64,000 nt of DNA. It comes from Gymnopus androsaceus JB14. Its lineage: Eukaryota > Basidiomycota > Agaricomycetes > Agaricales > Omphalotaceae. A program made the translations under genes and the position numbers. The first letter of the stretch is position 1. Each line of letters starts with the position of its first letter. Positions 34,071 through 46,309 of the stretch are shown here, piece by piece. The stretch lies in the NCBI GenBank assembly GCA_009733575.1, contig ML769625.1, forward strand, positions 1-64,000, read 5' to 3'. A model generated the notes under the pieces. That model was not told where the DNA came from and searched no databases. It saw nothing but the letters and a program-made list of their open reading frames with translations.

Positions 34071-35257
34071 TGGCGAACTGGACGTTTATGGTGAGCTCCT
34101 TCGATACTGCCTCCACTGCGAGTGAACCGGATCCTGCAAGATTCGGCTGGACGAAGGTGTTGGTCAAGATGCACCTTGAATTTCATGCCAAGCTCACAGG
34201 CCAGCCAGCCAGATTTTGACCCGAATAATGAAACCAATGGCATCGGATGCGGGCATACAAGATACATCACTATTGTTCATGAGGTCGTCCACCGAAGCAG
34301 ACTCATCGCATAAGTAAGTTTCTTGAAAAGTCCTGGACAGTGTCGTTTACACCAAACAAAAAAAACCGCAGATATTGTCGTGATGCTTTACCTAGGCGGG
34401 ACGAACTTGAACGTGTTGACGCCAGTCCAGCAAGATACATCAAGCATGTCCGGAAGGCCGAGTCTTCCCAACGTTCAATCGCGCCTCCGAGTTCAACATG
34501 GGAAGTATGAAAACCATGTACGCCTGGATGTCTGATACGGAACCTGTCGACATATGTGGCGTCGAAAGATCTACACTCCAACGGTTTCTCGCTGGAACGT
34601 ATGGAGTAGATTGGGATGAGAGCAAGCCTGGCCTTGGGGTTCTGTCGAGCTGCAGAGCTTCGTCAAAGATGCGAGCAGTAAGTTTACTATCGAAGAATTG
34701 CTTATCTCTTACGGGAAAGCCTTTGTCGACTCGCTATCATCACAGTCATCAACCTGGAACGTCTGGAATGAACTTGATAAAATCATTGAGAGAATCTTCG
34801 CAGACACGCGCTTGAGCATCATCCCTGATAACGACGGTGAGCATCTCATCTCCTACCTTGTCCGAGAAAGATGATAATTCCGAAAATCTGGACTTGCGGG
34901 ATGTACTACAGCATGAGATGAGTCGGTGGATCGACGTTGATACTTATGAGACCAGTACTCAAAGCCTTCCTCAGAGATCGTTGCAGTTATCGTCGATGAT
35001 CTGTGTTTCCAACGATATTCCTGCTCATTTGTTCAGCATTCGCTCTCGTAAAACACGAATTCTTGGATTGGAATCCGAACGGATAAACTGAAGCTTTGAG
35101 AACGCGAAGATGCACATAGACAGTCATATATCATCGAAAACGTTGAATTTTGTCTATGAAACATCGTGTGCGCTAACAATTATATCTCGACCATTGCTCC
35201 GTACTGAACGTCGAACAATATCTCGTGAAAGCGGTTTTCTCATGTCTAAAAGAAAAG
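34071..35257 (+). pseudogene. Unrecognised decayed gene beside NAA20, also copied at 4.7-5.3 kb
   Basis: Several plus-strand stretches look coding, notably about 34681-34835 (KFTIEELLISYGKAFVDSL, then STWNVWNELDKIIERIF and DTRLSIIPDND before a GTGAGC donor). These are separated by frameshifts and stops. A worse copy lies at 4702-5320. I do not recognise the family. Confidence 0.4.
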
Positions 35258-35906
35258 TTAGACCTGTAGAAGGTGCGTGACTAGCTGGCAACATACCAAA
35301 TGCATCCTCTTCGTCTCTCCCTCCTTCCCTCCGCCGAGATTCCCGTAATACTCTCTAACCCTCCTATACACACTATAATCCATGCCTTCGTACATGTCTA
35401 TTGCGACAAAGTTGTTACATCGCACGTATAGATCCACGAAAAACCCTCTGTAGATTTCGTCCGAGACAAGCTCAAGGAGGGACATCATTTTGCGAGCAAG
35501 TGAGAGACGGCGGTATTCTGGAGCGACAGTAATAGCAGTAACGTGGCCGTGCCATTCATTGCCTTGGCCTTCAGCTTTGCCTATTACTATGAAGAGACTG
35601 AGTCCTAGAACGTGTATAAAGGTAAGCACGTACCGTAGCCCATCATACGGCCACTTGGCGCTTCCTGAACGCAGCAAAGGTCAGGCCAGCGAGAAAGATA
35701 ATGCAGGTAAAAGCCGATGTTGTACTATATAACTCGATGAGAGAAACTTTCGTTAGAAATGGGCCACAAGAACTCACCGTTTCTGTCCAGATATCCAAGT
35801 TTCTAAAGGCAAATCAGCAAGAAAATATTGCGGATTCTCTTGTAGAAACGGACACGTTATTGAACTTGAACATATCTGTAGCTTTGAACGGACGAAGAAC
35901 ACTCAT
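35258..35906 (-). CDS. NAA20: NatB N-terminal acetyltransferase catalytic subunit (NAA20), C-terminus frameshifted
   Basis: Four exons on the minus strand (35854-35906, 35778-35802, 35634-35724, 35258-35586) join in frame to 165 residues. NAA20 with NAA25 forms NatB, which acetylates the first Met of proteins starting Met-Asp/Glu/Asn/Gln. Visible features: start MSVLRPFKATDMFKFNN, NLDIWTET, FYLHYLSRWPD, GKAEGQ..EWHGHVTA, the acetyl-CoA loop VAPEYRRLSLA (family RRxGxA; the Gly is Ser here), RGFFVDLYVR, NxVAxxMYxxxxYSVYR and VREYY. After GNLGGG the frame moves: the usual acidic DEEDAFxM end is read as KEGETKRMHLV, apparently because one base is missing near 35320-35330. The length is slightly below the usual 170-190. 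The first donor (GTCCGT) is unusual. It is divergent from gdhA. Confidence 0.85.
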
Positions 35907-36174
35907 TTTTCTGGCTGAAAGTTAAGGCTTGTAAGGGGCGGAAGAAAGATTCAGAGCGGATTTCCGATTACGTTCCTTTCCTTTTCCGTATGGCATTGGC
36001 AGCTTCCGAAGATAAGATAAGCCGTACCCTCACAATTTGCGAACGGCCATTCAGTACTCCTTCTGCGCCGATATATCCCGAATCTGACTCGTATAAAAGC
36101 TGGAAGTATTACATGGAAATGGATAGACTTTCTTCCGCTGTCTTCCCATCGTCTTGCTCTAGGCTAGTGAAAAT

Positions 36175-38121
<1,947 letters not shown>

Positions 38122-38685
38122 ATGTACACTTATCGGACTAATGAAAAATAAATTACTTGGCCTCTCGGTCAAAGGTTGAACGTTTAACGTTCAGTTATTT
38201 GGTGTCAATTTCTTGGAAATCAATGGTAGTCTGAGCTAGGCCTTAAACCCCCGACATTTAACAGCTCCGGCTAGGCCCATTGCAGAGTAATCAGGGGCTC
38301 TGAGTCTTAGCCGGCGCCACCAGAACGGGTGTAGAGACTTACTAGGAAGATGGGTGGCTGCAGATGCAGATTGTAACTTTAGATAGAGAGGAACGCGCTT
38401 CCCCTAGCCCCTCCTCCACATGACAATTCAGACGCTCTTCTTCCTCTCCCGCGTTCACCTCCACCTCCGTTATCTCAACCCATCCCCGAATCCTGATTAA
38501 TGATTCTTGGAACCGAAACCGAACCTACATCCCCCACTCATTCCCTATCCCAGTCCCCGAACGTCCTCCGCCTAGCCTTCGTAATAAAAATCAGTGTACA
38601 GTTTGAACAGTTTGAAGTTATCGTCGTAATAGATAAAATGGATCGACTTTTGTTAGAAATTATGATCCCAAAATAATCCGCTTGG
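38122..38685. other. Intergenic stretch between convergent genes
   Basis: It holds the 3' flanks of gdhA (plus) and the membrane gene (minus), with pyrimidine-rich sequence at 38395-38590. No gene recognised. Confidence 0.5.
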
Positions 38686-40899
38686 TCAAACTCGTGAATC
38701 CTTCTCTAAATCCTTTGGGGCCTCCAACAAAAGATCCAGCGACATGGTGGATGAATTGGAGGAAGATTCAGCAATTTCGGCTATCCTGACAACTTCACCT
38801 TTGCTCATCGTCCGATTGATCTTTGATGCGAGCCCCCAAACAGCCCATGCACCATATCTAAAGTAAGCGTCAATAATCAATACATACTAGCCTGATGAAG
38901 AAGATTTTTTGAGAAAAAAACGTACATCTGAGTACACATCAAAAGTACTGTGAGAGTCGCAAGGAGGACGGATAGAGCCACATCGTCAGAAGTGGAATGG
39001 AATTGAACTAGATTTTCCCCCCAGAATGCGAGAAGGTATGCAGCGAAAGCCAATTTGCAGATACTAAGATATGGAGGAGATTTTAGGAAACCAGTACGAG
39101 CAGGGATACCAAAGTGATTACTGACAACGACTGGATCGAGGCAAAATAGAGCAGCCGGCTTGTAGCCTTGTCAGAGCAGCCTAAACGGTCTGTATTCCCA
39201 GTGGAAAGTGAGTCAACCTGAAAATGCTCTCTGCTCAGTGAGAATACATACACATCAATAGACCAATAAAGACACTCTGCTCTGTTGTGGCCTGGAACAA
39301 CCAAATTTCGCCCGCTCCGATCAGTTGTGGGTGTTTCTGGTACGACAGCATGCTAAGCAGTAGAACAATAGCAAAAATGGTGCAAAAATGGTGTGCCATG
39401 AGCGGCCATCTCATTGAGACCCGATAAGTGAGCTCAAATATGTACTGAAATCCAAAAGTAAGAATAAATAAGCAGAATAAGAGCAATAAGCCTACCAGCC
39501 CCGAGATGATGAGAGTCGTAGCTTTGAGCATCGCGACATTGCCGTATGTGTAGCGGAAGTTCAGCACTGGTAACGCAATGAGCTGCAAGATGAGACCTAT
39601 GGTGGTGAAACAGATGTCCATGACATATGTTACTGTGTTTCGCTGGTTTCCGAAGGACATGTCGCGGTATGCTCGAGAAAAGCGACGCAAGGGAAATTCG
39701 ATCGCTTTCGCTACGACGTAAAGCAGGAGCATGTATAGCACACAAGAAACGGAAAACTGGAACGATACCAGTCAATTGTGTCCCAAATATAAGCGTAAAT
39801 ACCACTGACCAAGGCAACAGTGGTCATATAAAGCATTTCCGTGTTAACCTTGACCAGCTCTTCTTGATTGGCGGCAGGGACGTTCTTCAAATCGAGCGCA
39901 TTGTAGCTAGCATTGTAGCTCAGGAGGGTGCTATTGAACGGTACCGTTTCAGTGATCTCGATATAGTCGCGTGAAATACACATGTCGCCTCCAGTGGGAC
40001 CGATATGAGGACAGTGGATGTAAGGATCATATTTCACGATATCTACAGAAGTCGTCAAGAATGGTTCTTCTAGCTAGCATCAAGAATCTCTCACTCTTAT
40101 GAATATACCGACACCAGCCATTGTCCATCCCTCCCGCCCATGATTCACCGAACGGAAGCACAGTCATAAATTCCATGCATGCATCGTTCGAGGCGTATAC
40201 TTGGTTGGAACCCGTGCAGTATTCGGTCGATATCGCACAAATATCCGTCGCCGTTTTGTACATCAGCAGCTCCGTGGCGTTGGTTGTCGTAAAATTGTAA
40301 GTCTCGTTGAGCTCATCAGCGATCTGGGGAGAAATAAGTGGAACAATGTAATCGAAGAATTGGTCCCAACGGCGAAGAATAGCGTCATAGGAAGTGACTT
40401 TCATATTGTCATCAAACGCCATAAACATGTCGATCTGGAGCGGGACTAAGAGGCTGACTGTCGGATAGCTCAGTTCGTTGACAAAGCTGGCCACAACAAC
40501 GGGGGGTTCGACTACGAGTGATTGAATGACAAATGATGAGGGCGTCCCGATGAGCTGTGTGGTGTTCTCCAATGCACTTTGGATAAATAAGCCAAAAAGA
40601 TATTCGTTATTGAGCTCTTGCCCGATGAAAGTCGTCATAACATCAATTCGGCCAACGACATCCTCAGAAAATGGGCTCGATATCGTGCCTTCCACTACTG
40701 CTGTGGGATCGGTGAAACTGAAGAATCGAATGTCAGCGTTCATTGTGATTTGAATCATTTATACACACAGTGTAGCAAAATTCGAGACAGCATCCATATA
40801 CTCAATGGGCTGCTTATATGCTGAGCTGAGCGCAACCAGCTGAAGAAGCACTGAAGCAACTATCGAAGCAAGCATACGAGGCATAGAAGCTATTTGCAT
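38686..40899 (-). CDS. Membrane protein with secreted domain and seven predicted helices
   Basis: Eight exons on the minus strand (40769-40899, 40095-40717, 39810-40042, 39496-39756, 39252-39444, 39126-39189, 38926-39063, 38686-38857) join in frame to 604 residues. The start at 40899 gives a signal peptide (MQIASMPRMLASIVASVLLQ). Residues about 30-340 form an outer domain with N-glycosylation sites and conserved-looking cysteines (CAISTEYCTG, NDACMEF, GWCRYIHK, IHCPHIGPTGGDMC). About seven membrane helices follow, starting at FSVSCVLYMLLLYVVAKAIE, with WPLMAHHFCTIFAI in helix 4 and FQATTEQSVFIGLLMYRL in helix 5, then a short Ser-rich tail. I know this pattern as a family found in mushrooms with no assigned function. 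The HH pair recalls TLC-domain proteins, but this is only a guess. An in-frame intron of 51 nt (39445-39495) could also be read through. Confidence 0.75.
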
Positions 40900-41550
40900 G
40901 GCAACACCGATAGAAAAGATATGACAAGTGGTAATGAAGGGAGCCCAATTTCGTACTAGAACATGGGGTGTACAATGTACATTTAAGCTCCTGTCATAAG
41001 GCATTTTATCCCATTTCCATTGGTCTCGGGTCCAGCGTTGGCGAGTGTACAAGTGGTAGTGGGAGTTTGAGCGCGGCTAACTCATTCAATCGTTCCTGAA
41101 TGATATCGCGATGAAACCTCTGTACTAGAATAGATGCGGAAAAAGCCCCTGACCGGCGAAAACTAAACGAGTCATGAGTATAATGCATGTTACTCTACAT
41201 AAGTAGGGGCTTGGGAGTCGATACGGACTTTGACCCGAGATGGAGGCGACAAAAAGTTCAGGGAAGGCTAGGAAGGCGGAGGATGAGAGCAGAAGATGAT
41301 AGTAGCTTCACCAGGACCATTAGCCAGAGTTTAATGTAACTTTCAACGACGAACGTCTCAAGCAGCGCTCCAGCTCACCATCCGAGTCTCCCATTCTAGA
41401 GCAACCGATGCAGGTGCCTCCCCCAACATATTCGTATGCGGAGTGTGAGTCCGAGTGATAGATCCAAGGTGGCGGTAGTATCCTAAGATACGCCGAACGA
41501 AATGGGCAAAGATAATTCAATATAGGCTCGACCTTCGGCTTGGATTTCCC
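40900..41550. other. Upstream region of the seven-helix gene
   Basis: Minus-strand frames continue upstream of 40899 (to 41052 and 41188), but they place charged sequence before the signal peptide, so I leave them out. No other gene. Confidence 0.4.
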
Positions 41551-41838
41551 TAAATGGCGCTACTATTCTGGCCTAAATGACGTTATTTCGGATAGGAAAA
41601 TCAAAAACCAATCTTCAAAAATTCCACAAAAAGCTAAAATGACCCTCTGACACTTTGAAACTGGATAGATACTAACCAGACCCATCGCACAAAATTCCTG
41701 CGTCAAGAATTTTTAGGTGGGCGCTGGTGCACCGCCATAAATGACGCTATAAAGGACTGGGAGCCGATCTAAGGGCTCGAAATGACACTATATTAGGCAG
41801 GATTTTCCTAAAAATTTTGGATCTAAATGACGCTAATT
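41551..41838. repeat. Spaced direct repeats of AAATGACGCTA
   Basis: TAAATGGCGCTA, TAAATGACGTTA, AAATGACGCTAT, AAATGACACTAT and AAATGACGCTAA occur at about 41551, 41574, 41739, 41780 and 41824. An inverted pair TAGGAAAATC / GATTTTCCTA lies at about 41591 and 41800. Function unknown; it may be an old short element. Confidence 0.5.
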
Positions 41839-42313
41839 CGGGCGTGCTTCAGTAGGAGCCTTCGGAGGGGCGGGACCAAGACCTGAGTTGACTGTACTAA
41901 AGTAAAGCCACTAAAACAGGGTGGGAGGATGGGAGACCTGAAAAAGGCGCTATACGCGTCGACCGTATCGGGCGTTGAGCGCTTGAGGGTTGAGAGCAAG
42001 AGTGGTGAGCGCCTAACCACGCGTGTGGGAAACTCTCACCGTCCGGGCGCCTAACTTATCCTCCGTCCCTGTGGTCAAAGCGTAAAATTCATCACCACAT
42101 CGCTGGCCACACTGCCATTATCTTTGTCCTTCCTACTTTAGAAGATTTCAAAGTGGTTCCAAAGCAAGTGAATTCAGTACGGTCAAAGAAGTTCAACGAC
42201 AGTGGTTCTGGTTTTTTCTGCAAAAGGCCAAGAATGCAGACAATGAGTAATAGTAGGTATAAATACTCGGTATAACGAGACAAGGATGAATATCACAGAG
42301 AAACAACTCGAAC

Positions 42314-43257
42314 ATGTCGTCGTCCTCCAGTTCCAATCCACTTGAGCTACCAGCTTCTGGCACCAGTGGCAGAGCTCGCGAACCGAAGCCTTGACGTCAA
42401 AATGTTTGGTTCCTACGCCTACCTTCCTCCTGAACCCGCATATTTAGGCCCTCGAATACCACTCCCGACGCCAGACAATGGGATCGATCCAAGGTTGACT
42501 GTCTTGACTAGCAGTCAGCGTCAGCGACACGATGCACAGCTGGAGATTATCCAACGACAGCAACATCAGGTCCATCCTCGACAAGTCTCCGCACTACGAC
42601 TCCCCCATTGAGTAACTCCAATCGTTCTACTGGTAGCTCCCATATTCCCAGTCACAGCACCGAACGAGCTCCTCCAATGGAACCGACTAATTCCCATTAC
42701 CCACATATTAACACCCCGACCTCGACTAACGTGACGAATAACGGAGACGGTGGCATCGATCCACGATTGACGGTGTTGACCAGAGGTCAGCGTCAGCGAC
42801 AAGATGTTCAGCTGGAGATCATTCAGCGGCAACGGCATCAACTTCATCGTGCCAATGGTGAAAATGTCCAACTGGAAATCGTTCATCGACAACGAGTTCA
42901 ACTTCATCGTTCGATCCCGGGTCGGGATGCTGGGCATACCCGTCATCACTACCCGTCGTCTTCGACACAGTCACAGTCGCAGTCGCAAACCCGCGCCAAC
43001 CCTCACCGAGACACTCACTGTTCATGTTCATGACCATGCCTTCTGGGCGCAACGTCGAGCCTACCGCCGGTACTGGGTCATTAAGAGAGTCTACATCAGG
43101 ACCGATAAGGTCTATCAGTGAGTTTATGCAGCAGCATAATCAGAGAGCGATGCAGACACGAAGCGCGACGAGGACAGGGACCATCGCCAATCCTTCGTAT
43201 AACCCCGCATATTATCGGCCTCATACTGCAGACCCAAAGTATGGTGCTGAGTACTGA
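42314..43257 (+). pseudogene. Hypothetical Ser/Gln/Arg-rich protein, frame-broken
   Basis: ATG at 42314 begins MSSSSSSNPLELPASG. Three plus-strand frames follow one another (about 42342-42600, 42560-43020, 43024-43257) with no clear introns at the changes. The stretch IDPRLTVLTSSQRQRHD with LEIIQRQQHQ in the first is repeated as IDPRLTVLTRGQRQRQD with LEIIQRQRHQ in the second, and LEIVHRQRVQL follows again. So an internal duplication of a Gln/Arg helix-like unit is clear. I do not recognise the family. Either one gene with unseen introns or a broken one. Confidence 0.45.
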
Positions 43258-43900
43258 GGGTAAAAGACTCCGAAGGAAGACTCTGGGAATTTTGAGCAAG
43301 TTGAATGCGAGAATCTGAGATTACTCGTCACGATTAAAGTTATGCCTTTTATGTATATGCCTCATGCTAATTCACGAACTTTATGTATGCCTCATGCAAT
43401 TCACGAACTTTATGTATGCCTCAAATTATTGACCGTCTAGTGCTGCCCACATAAATGGAATACATCGTGCTTGGAAAAAGTTCAAATCCGCAGTGAGCAT
43501 TGAGAATACACGTACAGTCCGAACTGAATTATCCACAAACCTTGACCTCAGCATATATATGTAGTAGCACACGTTACTAGGGATCCACTTGAAGCCGTCT
43601 TTGGATGGATAATCAGGACACATGAACCGGAAGATTGAAGGTTGGAACAACGTTGCATTGCGCATTGGAAGAGATGACAAGAAATAAGAAATAGAGCTTA
43701 AGGCTTGATCTACTAGTGCAACGCTAATCACAGAGAATGAAAAAGTAAGTAGGAAGCAATACCGCGCGTAATTATTCAGACAGCTGAAGCCAGAAGGAAT
43801 TATTGCCTGTAGGTTCAAGTGACTTGGGATATAAGAAGGCGGATGTGCCAGTGCCATATCATAGCCGAAATGTATACCAGGCGATTCATCATCCAAAATA

Positions 43901-45589
43901 TCAATCAAAGAAACGCAGATCTATACCATTTTCTTGTAGAGCAATTGAACGCGGATCTGCAGACAAGCTTGTCGCATCAGAGCAGCCTACGAGTATGACA
44001 CGCTTCAAAGGCGCAATGCCAGAGCTGGGACTCTGCTGCTGTCGTGATTCGATGACATCCAGGACATCGGAAGTAATCTGGGATGAGTGAATATCGAGAT
44101 CTTGGAGGAGAGGAAGGATGGCAGGAGAATCTACAGGATAATGATGTAGAGCCTCGAGGACTATAGTCCCGCTATAGTCGGAATGCGTTTTAGTCTGAGG
44201 AGAAGACAAATAAAGGCGCAATTTTGTCAGGGAGGATGGAAGGATCCGAAGGATGGAGACAACGAGCACCGATTTCCAATTTAAAATGAGACTGCAGCTC
44301 CTAAGGGTACAGTTCGAGCGCTGAAAAAAGTGGGAAAGGGGATCAACCAAAACCTCGTTTACATCCGAAAGGTCAGTTCGCCTGGAGCGAATATGAAGAT
44401 TGTCCAAAAAAGGAGCGGAGATATGTTCCAGAAGCTGGTGCAAGCCTTTGCAAGTTGAGTTCCAATTGTCCAAGATCAGCGTTGTCAATGAACCAAGTGG
44501 TAAAAGACCATTTTGAAGGTGCAGCTCAGCTATGAAGGAGAGAATGCTCAGCTTGCACGATACAAGATTTGGCATTTTTGCGAGAAGCGCCAAGGCCATT
44601 TGACAATCATGCATGGTATAGTGAAGATGAAGAATTTGACTCCACGGAAACAAGAAGTCGTCAACGAACGACGTACGACATCTTAACCGAAGTTCCTGAA
44701 GTTGGGGTGCATACTGAAATGTATCAATAGTCCTCCCCGACTCCAAGTACGAGTCATAATGCAGGTGAAGAGTGCGGAGGGAAGAGAGGGCGCCTCGAAT
44801 CTGGGATAGAGCATCAAAATCTCTGGCATTCTTCACCGTGTGAGTTATAGACACCTCTCTCCACCGCTGAGAATGAGCGGTGATATTGAGAAGTAAAGCA
44901 CGAGATAGGTCCCGAAAGTGAAAATTGCTGGGTATGCGCAGTGACAGAGTAAGTGGATAATCTCGGGATCTTTGAAGCTGTTGGTTAAGGAAGAATATAG
45001 ATGATTCCAAAGCACGGTTACCATCCTTTCCTTTGTGCAGAGATCGCGATCCGGGAGGTCCTATAATCGACAAGAACGCAATGCCATAGTCCAGAGACAA
45101 CTGCACGGGAGCCCAAAGTCGGGAAGATGAGAGTACAGCCTGACGCCATTGGGAACATACATGACTCAAAGTCCACGACTCAAAGCAGACGTTTGAGCTT
45201 CTATCCACACGCCAAAGATCCAAGCGGGTGTTCATATCAAAAATGTAGAGCCATACATCCGAAGGAACTCTGCGGATGGGATGAAGAATGACTTTGGAAA
45301 TCTCCTGCTCTTGCTCGAGCGCTCTTTGCTCCTCCTTCAGCTCTGCGGGAGTAGATTCGAGAGTCCCCACAATTGAAGTGATCTCGGCAATGCGCAATTC
45401 CCTTTTCGTACGTCGAGACAATAACTCGTCTTGAACAGAAGGAGGAGGTTCATCGTTGGAATTCAGTAGCTTTTGTATATCCGGAATCGTTCCAAGCTCA
45501 AGACCCGAGTGCTGTTTCCTAGATATAGCAAGATCTATTCCACAGCTAGGACAAGCCGCCTCGGCCTTGGAAGCATTCGAGTCCGGCAT
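43901..45589 (-). CDS. F-box protein with leucine-rich C-terminal part
   Basis: One open frame of about 562 residues; the first true ATG is at 45589. An N-terminal CPSCG is followed by a coiled helical stretch (about 60-105, RRTKRELRIAEITSIVGTL...EEQRALEQEQE), then the F-box core HPIRRVPSDVWLYIFDM... SHVCSQWRQAVLSSSRLWAP (about 110-165), then irregular leucine-rich repeats with RDLSRALLLNITAHSQRW and LRTLHLHYD. This is the standard layout of the expanded mushroom F-box family, in which the F-box binds Skp1 of an SCF ubiquitin ligase and the leucine-rich part picks the target. The target is unknown. A splice acceptor just before the ATG (ATTGCAG) allows a short upstream exon. Confidence 0.85.
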   Translation of the reverse strand: MPDSNASKAEAACPSCGIDLAISRKQHSGLELGTIPDIQKLLNSNDEPPPSVQDELLSRRTKRELRIAEITSIVGTLESTPAELKEEQRALEQEQEISKVILHPIRRVPSDVWLYIFDMNTRLDLWRVDRSSNVCFESWTLSHVCSQWRQAVLSSSRLWAPVQLSLDYGIAFLSIIGPPGSRSLHKGKDGNRALESSIFFLNQQLQRSRDYPLTLSLRIPSNFHFRDLSRALLLNITAHSQRWREVSITHTVKNARDFDALSQIRGALSSLRTLHLHYDSYLESGRTIDTFQYAPQLQELRLRCRTSFVDDFLFPWSQILHLHYTMHDCQMALALLAKMPNLVSCKLSILSFIAELHLQNGLLPLGSLTTLILDNWNSTCKGLHQLLEHISAPFLDNLHIRSRRTDLSDVNEVLVDPLSHFFQRSNCTLRSCSLILNWKSVLVVSILRILPSSLTKLRLYLSSPQTKTHSDYSGTIVLEALHHYPVDSPAILPLLQDLDIHSSQITSDVLDVIESRQQQSPSSGIAPLKRVILVGCSDATSLSADPRSIALQENGIDLRFFD

Positions 45590-46309
45590 ATCCTGCAATG
45601 CGAGAAAATATTCGTTAGTATGCCCATGAAATGAATATGAAGGATATATGTACTATTCGAACCAGACTGCAACTTGAAGTGGAACTTTGAATCTGGATAA
45701 GTGCTTGATGATAAAGACCTATAGCGAGAGGTTAGCTACGATATCTACAAAGCATTCTTAAGGAATACCTGTTGGGAGTTGGCTGCGAAGGACGAGGAGA
45801 GCGGCGCTTATTCAAACGGAAAAGGCGCTCACTCTTTGGCTTCATTCATGCGTGTTCGCTTTAACTGAAAGCCCTTCAGCCTCTGAAGCCTTCTGAACAA
45901 TTCTTATGAGCTGAAAGGCTCAAAGTGCGCTGAAAGACTTGGGATCCTTTTCGAACCGTAGCTCAGCGAAGAATTTCACGAGCCATGGCAGAATAAATCA
46001 GTCAGTCCTTGCTTGAATCTCGATTCTCTAGCCCCAAAGTTACTGACGATTATCTGCTGCTTTCAGAGCTCGGAGTAGAACAAAAAGACTATTTGATGCC
46101 CAAATCTTCTTTTGTCCACATCGATGCGAAAAGCCACTTTCGTTGCATTGTTACCTGTTCTTGTTTAGGAAATTCTTACAATGGGGCCACAGCGCTTCGT
46201 TGTTTTGCTCAAAACCACAGGTTGTAAACAAGAACATGTGGTATGACAACTGTGACCGTTGAATCTGACTATCTTCCTTCAGCTCTATCATCATCTCTAT
46301 CGTAAACTC

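Noticed and set aside
40900..41188. N-terminal extension of the seven-helix protein
   Set aside because: It would put a charged stretch before a clear signal peptide; starting at 40899 fits secretion of the outer domain better.
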